This document shows positions 8,119 to 14,499 of a stretch of 17,378 bases of DNA, in pieces (the stretch's first letter is position 1; each line of letters starts with the position of its first letter). The notes under the pieces were generated by a model. It searched no databases, had not been told where the DNA came from, and saw nothing but the letters and a program-made list of their open reading frames with translations. The stretch spans positions 1-17,378 of the forward strand of contig JAEZJW010000192.1 of NCBI GenBank assembly GCA_023415595.1, given 5' to 3'. This DNA is from Bacillota bacterium (lineage in GTDB: Bacteria; Bacillota; Clostridia; Lachnospirales; Lachnospiraceae). A program made the translations under genes and the position numbers.

Positions 8119-8141
8119 CCCGGCGGGATGAACCCGCCGGG
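8119..8141. terminator. Shared hairpin between convergent nifV-alpha and xylanase genes
   Basis: A perfect 9-bp GC-rich stem, CCCGGCGGG (8119-8127) with CCCGCCGGG (8133-8141), encloses a 5-base loop. It lies 84 bases after the nifV-alpha stop and 44 bases after the xylanase stop on the other strand. Neither side has a clean T-run, so termination may be weak or factor-assisted. Its position between convergent genes supports a two-way terminator. Confidence 0.6.
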
Positions 8142-8185
8142 AGCGTGACTTATCTTGGCTCTGAGAAGTGTAAATCTTAATGTGA

Positions 8186-9292
8186 TCACTTTATTTCCAG
8201 ATAATCGATAAATGCATCCCACTGACCGGTATCAGCAGTTACAACAAGCTGAATCTCCTGATTACCGGTTCCATGGCTGACATTATTAATGGTATAGACT
8301 GCTGGGTAACTTCCTCCATAGTAGAAGGTACCCTTTGTCTGGCCGCCGATTTTTAAGTCCACCCTTGCCATATTGGAGTTATTCGAACAGCCCCTGAGTG
8401 AGAAACTATGAGTACCGCTGGTGAAATTTTGTGTATACCTGACCAAATCATTATTTGCGTATAATGCGACTCCGGAGAACGGGGAGCTGATATTCCCGGT
8501 ATACTGTCCGCTCTTAACCATGCTCTCACATTCCATACGGGTGGTTGTCCCACCGCCGGGAGGAGGAGTAGGAGTCGGAGGAGGAGTAGGAGTCGGATTT
8601 GGGCTGCCGCCGATTGAGATGTCATTACTGGTGATATTAGCACTTCCGCTGCTCTGATAGCCTTCTACTGTAAGAGATGTTTCATACATCTTGCCCATCC
8701 TCATGCCTCTGCTCTCCCAGGCATTAAAATGCTGGGTTACAGAGATAGTGCCGCTGGTACGCTTAGAGGTACGTACACTCCAATATTGCTGGAAGGTTGC
8801 GGTACCTTTAATAGAAGGTTGATTGGTCCTGGTGGTCTGATAAATGTCGTAGGTGCCTCCATCAATGGAGATGGTACCCTTAGAGGAAGCTCCCGGCGGA
8901 CGCCAGCTGCCCCAGCTGTCTACAATGTAATACTCTACAAGCGGATCTACCGTCCATCCATAGATACACAGATAGGAATTGCCGTTAGGCGAGTAGCTGG
9001 CACTGTAGTTACAGGATATATTCCCGATTTGCTGATGTGTCTGGGTCTCATTGAACTTCCTGCCTTTGCGGAATAATGCATTGTTAATGTTACTCCACTG
9101 GCAGCTGAACGTGCCACCACTATTGAGAGTCATGCTTGTGTTTCCAGAATCCTTCCACAGCTCATAGTAGTAGCCGTCCTGAGTACCGCTTTGGTTTGAT
9201 GTGATCGTTGTTGCTGCCTGAACATTGACTGCCGGCCATGCGAGTGCTAAACACAACAAAACAGCGATCAGTAACCTTTTGCGTTTCTTCAT
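8186..9292 (-). CDS. Secreted GH11 endo-1,4-beta-xylanase with CBM36-like module
   Basis: A 368-residue extracellular enzyme that cuts the beta-1,4-xylan backbone. ATG 9292 is chosen because AAAGGAG (9301-9307) lies eight bases upstream; the frame extends to GTG 9301, which overlaps that site. A signal peptide has basic residues MKKRKR, a hydrophobic core and probable cleavage after VQA at residue 26. The GH11 domain spans about 27-215. E120 in DPLVEYYIVDSWG is the expected nucleophile and E193 in FNAWESRGM the acid/base. A Pro/Thr linker (about 230-252) leads to residues 253-368, which resemble CBM36, a calcium-dependent xylan-binding module (ECESMVKSGQYTGNISSPF, ALYANND, WDAFIDYLEI). CBM6-like is the alternative. 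The gene is monocistronic and convergent with the nif operon. Confidence 0.93.
   Translation of the reverse strand: MKKRKRLLIAVLLCLALAWPAVNVQAATTITSNQSGTQDGYYYELWKDSGNTSMTLNSGGTFSCQWSNINNALFRKGRKFNETQTHQQIGNISCNYSASYSPNGNSYLCIYGWTVDPLVEYYIVDSWGSWRPPGASSKGTISIDGGTYDIYQTTRTNQPSIKGTATFQQYWSVRTSKRTSGTISVTQHFNAWESRGMRMGKMYETSLTVEGYQSSGSANITSNDISIGGSPNPTPTPPPTPTPPPGGGTTTRMECESMVKSGQYTGNISSPFSGVALYANNDLVRYTQNFTSGTHSFSLRGCSNNSNMARVDLKIGGQTKGTFYYGGSYPAVYTINNVSHGTGNQEIQLVVTADTGQWDAFIDYLEIK
8559..8594 (-). repeat. 18-bp tandem repeat encoding the xylanase linker
   Basis: Two perfect adjacent copies of an 18-bp unit (8559-8576 and 8577-8594, plus-strand unit GGAGGAGGAGTAGGAGTC) encode the Pro/Thr linker. 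Perfect tandem copies inside coding DNA allow slippage changes in linker length in steps of six residues without breaking the frame. Confidence 0.85.
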
Positions 9293-9319
9293 AACGAACA
9301 CTCCTTTCTATCAGATACT

Positions 9320-9333
9320 TTGCTTGCAAGCAA
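9320..9333. promoter_or_regulatory. 14-bp palindrome at the xylanase transcription start
   Basis: TTGCTTGCAAGCAA is a perfect palindrome located just after the predicted -10 element and covering the expected transcription start. Such a site is a good candidate operator for a dimeric repressor of a carbohydrate-use gene. The central GC step differs from the usual CG centre of LacI/CcpA sites, so I name no regulator. Confidence 0.5.
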
Positions 9334-9337
9334 TATT

Positions 9338-9366
9338 ATTATATACCAAAATATGTAAAAAGACAA
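9338..9366 (-). promoter_or_regulatory. Predicted sigma-70/sigma-A promoter of the xylanase gene
   Basis: On the minus strand TTGTCT (9366-9361) and TATAAT (9343-9338) are separated by exactly 17 bases. The predicted start falls near 9331, giving a short leader of about 40 bases before ATG 9292. Confidence 0.65.
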
Positions 9367-9523
9367 GCTTTATTGTTCATAAACATACGAAAATATAAAG
9401 CGATGCCATAAAATAAAGAGTGATAACTCATAATAACGTACACAATTATATATTTTTAATTGAATGAATATGCAATTGATACATTTGCACAATAATTGGA
9501 TGAAATTATGTATGCATAACATG

Positions 9524-9550
9524 AAATGGCATCCTTATAGGGTGCCATTT
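9524..9550. terminator. Terminator-like hairpin near the tRNA remnant
   Basis: AAATGGCATCC (9524-9534) pairs with GGGTGCCATTT (9540-9550) in an 11-bp stem (one G-U pair) around a 5-base loop. Relative to the tRNA-Thr remnant at 9582-9626 (minus strand), it lies where a tRNA terminator would be. The T-tail is poor on both strands. Confidence 0.4.
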
Positions 9551-9581
9551 AGTAACAATATATCTTTTTCAGTTATTAATA

Positions 9582-9626
9582 ACAGCTCCCCATTGGACCC
9601 GTACCCACGACCTACAAATTATGAAT
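9582..9626 (-). repeat. Degenerate copy of the tRNA-Thr 3' end (putative attachment-site remnant)
   Basis: These 45 bases match 14361-14405 at 39 positions without gaps. They cover the acceptor 3' strand, T-arm and the 3' side of the anticodon arm of the intact tRNA-Thr gene, in the same orientation. The 5' half of a tRNA is absent here, so it is a fragment and not a gene. The differences (6 of 45) include the T-loop, showing it is not under tRNA selection. Confidence 0.8.
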
Positions 9627-9939
9627 ATGACAATGGAATTCTGTTATATATTGTACAAGAAGCTTAGGTGTAGAGTAGGGAGTTTGACAGGAGATACCTT
9701 TGGATAATGAATATAGTATACTGCCAGTATGGGTGGATAAATATAGCCAAAGTTAAAAGTATATAACAAGAACTGTGTTTATATCTTAAATAAATATATT
9801 ATGTAGAAAACGAATGTGTCAGAATGAAAACAAAGTGAATCTAATCTATAGTGACAGTAAAACAACAACTTGTTATTTATTAATTTATAATCATAACTAT
9901 ATTTCCAAATTGATATTATCAAACTATTAGAATAGAAGC
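9627..9939. other. AT-rich stretch without a recognisable gene
   Basis: I find no supported gene here. The frames are short and broken, and TTGACA at 9684-9689 lacks a well-placed -10 element. It is probably decayed island DNA between the tRNA remnant and the defence-like gene. Confidence 0.5.
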
Positions 9940-9968
9940 TTGACATATGTGTAATTATATGGTAATAT
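9940..9968 (+). promoter_or_regulatory. Strong sigma-70/sigma-A promoter of the AIPR-like gene and its leader RNA
   Basis: Perfect TTGACA (9940-9945), a 17-base spacer, then TAATAT (9963-9968). The predicted start is near 9975, leaving about 140 bases of transcript before the ATG at 10116. It is the best -35/-10 match in the island. Confidence 0.8.
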
Positions 9969-9974
9969 ATGTAC

Positions 9975-10095
9975 AGGCTTGTAAGCGATTTTGCTTACTA
10001 AGTCACCAGTATCTTTGCTACAGATGTGGATTTAATAACCGATTTTAATATTGTTTATTAATCTGATTCTGTATGTATATGACAGAATTTTTTTT
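9975..10095 (+). ncRNA. Candidate structured leader or small RNA upstream of the AIPR-like gene
   Basis: Between the strong promoter and a terminator directly before the ribosome-binding site lies about 120 bases with three successive hairpins: GTAAGC/GCTTAC extended by CTT/AAG with one bulge (9978-10002), TAATA/TATTA extended by GATT/AATC with one bulge (10041-10063), and the terminator hairpin (10066-10088). The 11-base segments TAAGCGATTTT (9982) and TAACCGATTTT (10036) differ by one base. The layout fits an attenuated leader or a separately terminated small RNA. I recognise no known riboswitch class. Confidence 0.5.
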
Positions 10096-10116
10096 ATGCG
10101 AAAGGATGTGGATTTA
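10023..10116 (+). repeat. 12-base direct repeat in the leader and at the start codon
   Basis: GATGTGGATTTA occurs exactly at 10023-10034 and again at 10105-10116, where it overlaps the end of the AAAGGA ribosome-binding site and ends on the first base of the start codon. The upstream copy lies in the single-stranded part of the predicted leader between the first two hairpins. It could be a recognition site for the protein itself or another regulator. Confidence 0.5.
10066..10095 (+). terminator. Intrinsic terminator (possible attenuator) in the AIPR-gene leader
   Basis: ATTCTGT (10066-10072) pairs perfectly with ACAGAAT (10082-10088) around a 9-base loop, and the arm merges into a run of eight T (10088-10095). 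The stem is AT-rich, so readthrough is likely. It ends five bases before the AAAGGA ribosome-binding site at 10101. Confidence 0.6.
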
Positions 10117-11297
10117 TGTGTAGTTATGAATTGAATGTGAAAGAATTTAAGAAAATGAATGATCCAGTTTCCAAAGGTGAAGGGCATACAAAATATGTAT
10201 GCTATGCTCAGTGTAGTAGTATTCCCGAAGAATTTGAAGATTGGATGGAGACTAATCCAAGAGATCAGAAAATGTCTACTAAGGTTGCAGAAGGAATTGT
10301 AGAAAGTCTTAAGCAAAACAGAGACTTTCACGAACTTAATAGAGGCATTGTAATGTCTATTGAGGATGTGACTTATAGTAATGATAGTAAGTCTGCTGTT
10401 ATAGAAATGGTAGATCCTTCTATACATGGCAACATCGATGGAGGCCATACTCTACGATCGATATTAAACCTGAAAAATCAAGGGCTCCTGTCAGATGATA
10501 GATACGTTTTTCTTGAATTATTTACAGGGATAAGCTCACCAGTTGAACTTGCTGCAGCCCGTAACACTTCAGTTCAAGTTGATTTGAAATCAATTGAAGA
10601 ATTGAAGAATAGTTTTGCAGTTATAAAGGAAGCCTTATCGAAATTAAAATTTAGAGATAGGGTCGCTTACAAAATGAATGAGCATTATTATGAAGATATT
10701 GCTTCAATTGATGTCCGTGAGATCATTACTGTACTTAACATGTTTAATCAAGCATTATATCCAATAAGGCAGAAAGATGGTACAATCGGAGAAATACAAC
10801 CTATTCAAAGCTATACAGGTAAAGAAGTTAGCTTGAAAAAATATCTAAATCTAGGGAAACTAGATAGAGAAAATATAACAAAAAAAATGATTCCAATTAT
10901 CAAAGATATATTTGATTTGTGGGATACTATAGAAAAGGAATTTCCTGTAAAGGCAGCAGAAGCAAATAAGAGATACGGCAATAAAAAGTACTCAAAGTTC
11001 AATAAAGAATTAGTTGTCGGGAAAACGTTATTTTCTCAGGCAGATATAAAGTATTTAGTTCCAAAAGGCATATTATATCCCTTGGTGGGAGCTTTTAGGG
11101 CTTTAGTGCTAGTAGATGATAACACAGGACTATATAAATGGAGAAAAGATCCTTTTGCAGTCTGGGATAAAATTGGTCCTAAGTTGGCTTCTATTGTTCT
11201 TGAAGAAAAAGCCGATAACCCAGAGATTATTGGCAAAAGTGTAAATTTATGGAGTAATTTATTTAAAGAAGTATTATTGTACGGTATTTCGTTTTAA
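10116..11297 (+). CDS. AIPR-like putative abortive-infection/phage-resistance protein
   Basis: A 393-residue soluble protein with no signal peptide or membrane segment. FHELNRGIVMSIEDV (about 71-85), GNIDGGHTLRSIL (105-117) and AAARNTSVQVDLKSIEEL (146-163) resemble the conserved core of the AIPR family, in which an N/DGxxT motif and an RNTS segment recur, and more loosely DGQHR/ParB-like proteins. AIPR proteins occur in phage-defence contexts, but their biochemical activity is not settled. AAAGGA (10101-10106) lies nine bases before ATG 10116. The gene has its own strong promoter, a structured leader with an internal terminator, and a strong terminator downstream, so it is an autonomous unit. 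Codon use is AT-rich, unlike the nif genes. The family call is by motif memory and is moderate. Confidence 0.62.
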   Translation: MCSYELNVKEFKKMNDPVSKGEGHTKYVCYAQCSSIPEEFEDWMETNPRDQKMSTKVAEGIVESLKQNRDFHELNRGIVMSIEDVTYSNDSKSAVIEMVDPSIHGNIDGGHTLRSILNLKNQGLLSDDRYVFLELFTGISSPVELAAARNTSVQVDLKSIEELKNSFAVIKEALSKLKFRDRVAYKMNEHYYEDIASIDVREIITVLNMFNQALYPIRQKDGTIGEIQPIQSYTGKEVSLKKYLNLGKLDRENITKKMIPIIKDIFDLWDTIEKEFPVKAAEANKRYGNKKYSKFNKELVVGKTLFSQADIKYLVPKGILYPLVGAFRALVLVDDNTGLYKWRKDPFAVWDKIGPKLASIVLEEKADNPEIIGKSVNLWSNLFKEVLLYGISF

Positions 11298-11304
11298 CAA
11301 CATT

Positions 11305-11331
11305 AAAAGCATCTCTTCGGAGATGCTTTTT
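11305..11331 (+). terminator. Intrinsic terminator of the AIPR-like gene
   Basis: A perfect 11-bp stem, AAAAGCATCTC (11305-11315) with GAGATGCTTTT (11320-11330), capped by a stable TTCG tetraloop and followed by T. It starts eight bases after the stop codon. Confidence 0.9.
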
Positions 11332-11376
11332 CATATCATATTATTATAGGAATAATATTTCTGAATGATTCAATAG

Positions 11377-11580
11377 TCAATATATCAACCCTTAAAACAG
11401 GCATTTACTCCAGGTATCAAAATAGCGGATCTGTAGCCAGCAACGATATTTTATGATAGGAATTGGGTAGAATCAGGTGTTTTGGTGAAGTACTTCAACA
11501 CTTATTACGGAGAACATGAGATAATACCTGAGGATGAAGCATTGAAGTTTAATGGGGTGAAGAAATCATTCAATGCATAA
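11377..11580 (+). pseudogene. Decayed coding fragment A
   Basis: One frame reads protein-like text (PLKQAFTPGIKIADL, a stop codon at 11434, then FYDRNWVESGVLVKYFNTYY, then IIPEDEALKFNG) before ending at TAA 11578-11580. There is no start codon with a ribosome-binding site, and one in-frame stop. Its end resembles fragment B (VKYF against VEYF, then EIIPEDEALKF against EVVSENEPLKL), so the two may be degenerate copies of one C-terminal domain. I do not recognise the family. Confidence 0.4.
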
Positions 11581-11582
11581 GC

Positions 11583-11753
11583 CAACAGACCTTGATAACC
11601 AGTACAGTAATCTGGAAAGAAGGACGTAGGTTTTTCCGAGTTGACAATTGTTATAGGAAAATGAGGGATTTATCAGTTGAGTATTTTCTCCCTGTCGTTC
11701 CAGAATTTGAAGGTTATGAAGTGGTTTCAGAGAATGAACCATTGAAGTTATAG
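11583..11753 (+). pseudogene. Decayed coding fragment B
   Basis: This frame is open and protein-like (TVIWKEGRRFFRVDN, then SVEYFLPVVPEFEGYEVV, then SENEPLKL) up to TAG 11751-11753, but it lacks a start codon with a ribosome-binding site and continues a different frame from fragment A. The matching C-terminal motif suggests a tandem duplicate of A or the C-terminus of a frameshifted gene. A short hairpin with a T-run follows at 11770, as expected for the end of a former gene. Confidence 0.4.
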
Positions 11754-11769
11754 GTGAAATGTAATATAC

Positions 11770-11797
11770 AGACACTTACTCCGGCATGTGTCTTTTT
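11770..11797 (+). terminator. Terminator-like hairpin after the decayed fragments
   Basis: AGACAC (11770-11775) pairs with GTGTCT (11788-11793) over a 12-base loop and continues into a five-T run ending at 11797. The stem is short, so this is a weak call. Confidence 0.45.
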
Positions 11798-11861
11798 ACA
11801 TGCCATTTTATGTGAATGTAAAATGTAGTAAAATTATGTAGAAAATTCCACTATAGAGATA

Positions 11862-11891
11862 TATAATAATGTTAATATATAGTTTAGGAGG
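11862..11891 (+). promoter_or_regulatory. -10 element and ribosome-binding site of the beta-family gene
   Basis: TATAAT at 11862-11867 is a good -10 element, but no convincing -35 lies 16-18 bases upstream. The strong AGGAGG at 11886-11891 is eight bases before ATG 11900 and fixes that start. Confidence 0.4.
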
Positions 11892-11899
11892 AATCTACA

Positions 11900-12895
11900 A
11901 TGAAATATACCCCTATTTTGAGATGGAAAAAAGGAGAACAAGATGCAATTACATGCTTGGAGGAAGAGATTAAGGACTCAATAATGCCCCTATTTATAAT
12001 AGCGCAAGGCGAAAAAATATCGAGTCAATTCATGAATAAAATTGAGAATGGCTGGTATGACAGAGAGTATTATTTTCAATTAAACGAAAGTTGGTATAGT
12101 GAAATTGATTCGGAAAGTGATTATTACAGCATCTTTCAAAAGTTTTACGATAGTCTAGATAAGGATTATGCGATACCAGTATTTAATCTATCTGAGATAA
12201 ATGTAATAAGTGGCTATGTAGATAATTTTAAACATGGGTTATGTATAAGAGTTCAAAATAATGAATATGGTTTGGTAGAAACAGTGCTGAATGACTTTGC
12301 AAAAACATATGGACAAAAGAATATTGACTTGCTATTGGATCTACAGCATATAAAATTCGATGATCTGTATGAAAAAGCATCGCTAATTAAAGCTACCACT
12401 ATGGATATTGAGAATGTTGCTGGGTACAGAAAAGTAATTGTGGCTAGCGCGTCATTTCCAAAAGAAATATCAAATGCTGATAATTATACAATATACAGAT
12501 TTCAAAGAATTGAAAGACTCATTCACGAAAGAATGGTCTCAATTGCTGAAAAGATGCATTTCAACTATGTATATAGCGATTATGTACTTAGTGATTTAAT
12601 TGAAGTTGAGTTCGCGCCTTGGATTAGCCCAAATTTTAAAATACGATATACATGTGAAGACAGCTATTATTACATTAAAGGCAAGTCATTGAAGAATGGT
12701 GGTCTCGACTACTCGGAAGTTCAACGTTGTTGTCAAATAATAATAGGGAAATCATTTTATTGTGGAGAAAATTACTCGTGGGGAGATGGTGTTATTAATG
12801 ACATTGCTCATAGGATTGCTTTGGGATCTGGGAACCTTACAAATTGGGTATCGTATACATACAATCATCACATGACTTTAATTGCAAAGAGTTGA
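11900..12895 (+). CDS. Beta-family (sce7725-like) protein
   Basis: A 331-residue soluble protein that begins YTPILRWKKGEQDAITCL, the N-terminal signature of the phage T4 beta-protein family (often annotated 'beta family protein' or sce7725 family). The mid-region has alternating strand/helix character (LLLDLQHIKFDD, KVIVASASFPKEI, YRFQRIERLIHERM), consistent with a barrel-like fold, and the C-terminus has WGDGVINDIAHR. The molecular function of the family is unknown. Members are often found next to sce7726-family genes, as here, where the partner is convergent with only 14 bases between the two stop codons. The gene is AT-rich and has its own ribosome-binding site. Confidence 0.72.
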   Translation: MKYTPILRWKKGEQDAITCLEEEIKDSIMPLFIIAQGEKISSQFMNKIENGWYDREYYFQLNESWYSEIDSESDYYSIFQKFYDSLDKDYAIPVFNLSEINVISGYVDNFKHGLCIRVQNNEYGLVETVLNDFAKTYGQKNIDLLLDLQHIKFDDLYEKASLIKATTMDIENVAGYRKVIVASASFPKEISNADNYTIYRFQRIERLIHERMVSIAEKMHFNYVYSDYVLSDLIEVEFAPWISPNFKIRYTCEDSYYYIKGKSLKNGGLDYSEVQRCCQIIIGKSFYCGENYSWGDGVINDIAHRIALGSGNLTNWVSYTYNHHMTLIAKS

Positions 12896-12909
12896 CAAAA
12901 TAGTACTTC

Positions 12910-13488
12910 CTACTTATGGGTACCATTAGTTCTCCATTCTGTTCGGAACTTTAAAACATCTCGAGTATAATTTCGAATTTCAGATTTGGACAAATTTGAA
13001 GCAGCTATTGATCGAAGGTTTCTAATGTTCAGCTTAGACAAACCTGATATGTTTTTGCTTTTTAAAATCGTGTATATTTCGTCTCTCCACAAAAGGGATA
13101 GAAGGGATCCTTTATCTATATTAGGATTAGCTTTGGCAGGCCTCACAATCGAAAAAGAGTGTAAACTATTAGGTTTTTCATTTATAACGTATATACCCCA
13201 GTGGTCGGGTACATGCATGGAAATTTCATTTTTGAATTTTTCTCCGACAACTATTATTATTCGATCGAAAGTCTTATTATAGCAGTGGATTTGATTTTCC
13301 AATCGGTCAAGGGAATCAGCATCACTTTTTATTTCATATCCGATTAACCTTCCATTGGCCACTGCAAGATCAACTCGAGCCTCGCCATCGCAAACTGACA
13401 ACTCTTGGATAATTCTAAAGTTATGCGAGAGGTTCTGCTTATTAATTTTATTAATTAAAATCGAACGTATATCATAATCCTTTAGCAT
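12910..13488 (-). CDS. sce7726-family protein with PD-(D/E)XK nuclease-like motif
   Basis: A 192-residue soluble protein. IIQELSVCDGEARVDLAVANG (interrupted here only by residue numbering: E29, D40) leads to GYEIKSDADSLDRL (E52, K54), the layout of a PD-(D/E)XK restriction-endonuclease fold, with Asp about 12 residues before the E-x-K strand. NQIHCYN and DRIIIVVGEKF follow, as in sce7726 proteins. I infer a metal-dependent nuclease, but activity is not shown for the family. ATG 13488 is preceded by a moderate site (AAGGATGTGAG). Its promoter contains a pair of 12-bp repeats. The neighbouring beta-family protein is probably its functional partner, although the two genes face each other instead of forming an operon. 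Confidence 0.75.
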   Translation of the reverse strand: MLKDYDIRSILINKINKQNLSHNFRIIQELSVCDGEARVDLAVANGRLIGYEIKSDADSLDRLENQIHCYNKTFDRIIIVVGEKFKNEISMHVPDHWGIYVINEKPNSLHSFSIVRPAKANPNIDKGSLLSLLWRDEIYTILKSKNISGLSKLNIRNLRSIAASNLSKSEIRNYTRDVLKFRTEWRTNGTHK

Positions 13489-13506
13489 ATACTCACATCC
13501 TTCATC

Positions 13507-13556
13507 ATCAACTGCTTATTATAATATCAAATAAAGATCAAATTATCAACTGCTTA
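13507..13556. repeat. Pair of 12-bp direct repeats around the sce7726-gene promoter
   Basis: ATCAACTGCTTA occurs exactly at 13507-13518 and 13545-13556, 38 bp apart. One copy overlaps the predicted transcription start and the other overlaps the -35 element, so a protein bound to both would block transcription. It is a good candidate operator pair. Confidence 0.6.
13521..13549 (-). promoter_or_regulatory. Predicted promoter of the sce7726-family gene
   Basis: On the minus strand TTGATA (13549-13544) and TATTAT (13526-13521) are separated by 17 bases. The predicted start near 13514 gives a leader of about 26 bases. Confidence 0.6.
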
Positions 13557-13648
13557 ATCTGCTGTAAAAAAGACAATCAGAAAACCAAGATTAAGGACTT
13601 CCAACGGAAAATATATTATTTGATATAATGATTTTTGTTGTGACTTTG

Positions 13649-13677
13649 TTGTGAATATATTCATATAGCAGTATAAT
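13649..13677 (+). promoter_or_regulatory. Predicted promoter of the orphan gene at 13730
   Basis: TTGTGA (13649-13654), a 17-base spacer and a perfect TATAAT (13672-13677). The predicted start is near 13684, about 46 bases before the TTG start codon. Confidence 0.6.
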
Positions 13678-13729
13678 CTATGAATAACAAGAAATGTTCT
13701 GATTTTCAGAAAATGGGGATGAAACACAA

Positions 13730-14194
13730 TTGGAAAAATTGACAAAGAAGCGGTTCAAAGAAACAGTACAGCTATGGGTCGAGATGATGCATTTTTCATC
13801 TGAATTAGACAATTTAGCTGAAGATACAGATGAGGTTGGAGAAATCTATGAATATTGCAACTGGTTCCGTAATCCTCAGGAAGAAGAAGTCTCTATAATG
13901 GGACTACATGTTGCTATTGAAAATGCACAGGATATAGCTTACACTTTAGAAGAAAAGGCAAGAGAAGTGTTAACACAAAGTGTTTTAACTATAATAAATC
14001 ATGGTTTGAGTGAAGAATTTTTTAACAACAGAATAAGAAACATTAATGAAAATAATATGGATGATTTATTCGAAATATTACTTAATAAGTTTGATGAAAT
14101 CTACGAGTATAATTCAGATGGGCAATATGAGCGATTCGTTAAGTGGTTATTATCAGCGGACAATGAGTTGGATAAATCCTCGTGTAGTAATTAG
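13730..14194 (+). CDS. Hypothetical acidic, helical protein
   Basis: I do not recognise this 154-residue protein. It is rich in Glu, Asp and Asn, looks mostly helical, has no signal peptide or membrane segment and no cysteine-rich motif. GEIYEYCNWFRNPQEEE and SDGQYERFVKWLLSAD are its most distinctive segments. The only plausible start is TTG 13730, since GGGGAT at 13715-13720 lies upstream and the next in-frame ATG codons are at residues 19 and 20. It has its own promoter and terminator and is the last gene before the tRNA end of the island, so it was probably carried in with it. An accessory or immunity-like role is only a guess. Confidence 0.6.
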   Translation: MEKLTKKRFKETVQLWVEMMHFSSELDNLAEDTDEVGEIYEYCNWFRNPQEEEVSIMGLHVAIENAQDIAYTLEEKAREVLTQSVLTIINHGLSEEFFNNRIRNINENNMDDLFEILLNKFDEIYEYNSDGQYERFVKWLLSADNELDKSSCSN

Positions 14195-14240
14195 ACTTAA
14201 TATAATCATTCATTATCTTTTAAATCACAATAATATAAAT

Positions 14241-14265
14241 TAAGCGTTTCTTCTTGGGACGCTTA
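14241..14265 (+). terminator. Intrinsic terminator of the orphan gene
   Basis: TAAGCGT (14241-14247) pairs with ACGCTTA (14259-14265), and three more inner pairs are possible with two G-U wobbles. TTTCT follows on the plus strand. It lies 46 bases after the stop codon. Confidence 0.6.
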
Positions 14266-14325
14266 TTTCTATCCAGTTAATATGCCCGTTTTTTTCCGTT
14301 GAGACAATATATTATAAAAAAATAT

Positions 14326-14354
14326 AAGCCTTACAATTTATTATTGTAAGGCTT
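14326..14354 (-). terminator. Intrinsic terminator of tRNA-Thr
   Basis: A perfect 12-bp stem, AAGCCTTACAAT (14326-14337) with ATTGTAAGGCTT (14343-14354), 5-base loop. On the minus strand it runs into a seven-T tract at about 14322-14316, just downstream of the tRNA 3' end. Confidence 0.9.
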
Positions 14355-14362
14355 TCCTTTAC

Positions 14363-14435
<73 letters not shown>

Positions 14436-14470
14436 ATATGAAGCTGTAACCAAATTTAAGTTACTCAACT

Positions 14471-14499
14471 ATTCTATTATAAACGTTATGAAATTTCAA
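14471..14499 (-). promoter_or_regulatory. Predicted promoter of tRNA-Thr
   Basis: On the minus strand TTGAAA (14499-14494) and TAGAAT (14476-14471) are 17 bases apart. The predicted start is about 29 bases before the mature tRNA 5' end. Confidence 0.6.

Noticed and set aside
8559..8594. Repeat array that could suggest a CRISPR or minisatellite
   Set aside because: Only two units, in frame within the xylanase linker; no spacers and no CRISPR array anywhere in the window.
9464..9667. Open frame of 67 codons on the plus strand
   Set aside because: It has no ribosome-binding site and runs across a hairpin and the tRNA-Thr remnant, which explain the sequence better.
9684..9717. TTGACA at 9684 as a promoter
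   Set aside because: No acceptable -10 element 16-18 bases downstream; the nearest candidates are 13 or 22 bases away.
9700..9756. Tiny frame from TTG with a purine-rich sequence upstream, 18 codons
   Set aside because: Too short to support, no clear promoter, and no recognisable protein.
14046..14243. 65-codon frame overlapping the orphan gene
   Set aside because: Overlaps the better-supported gene in another frame and crosses into its terminator region.
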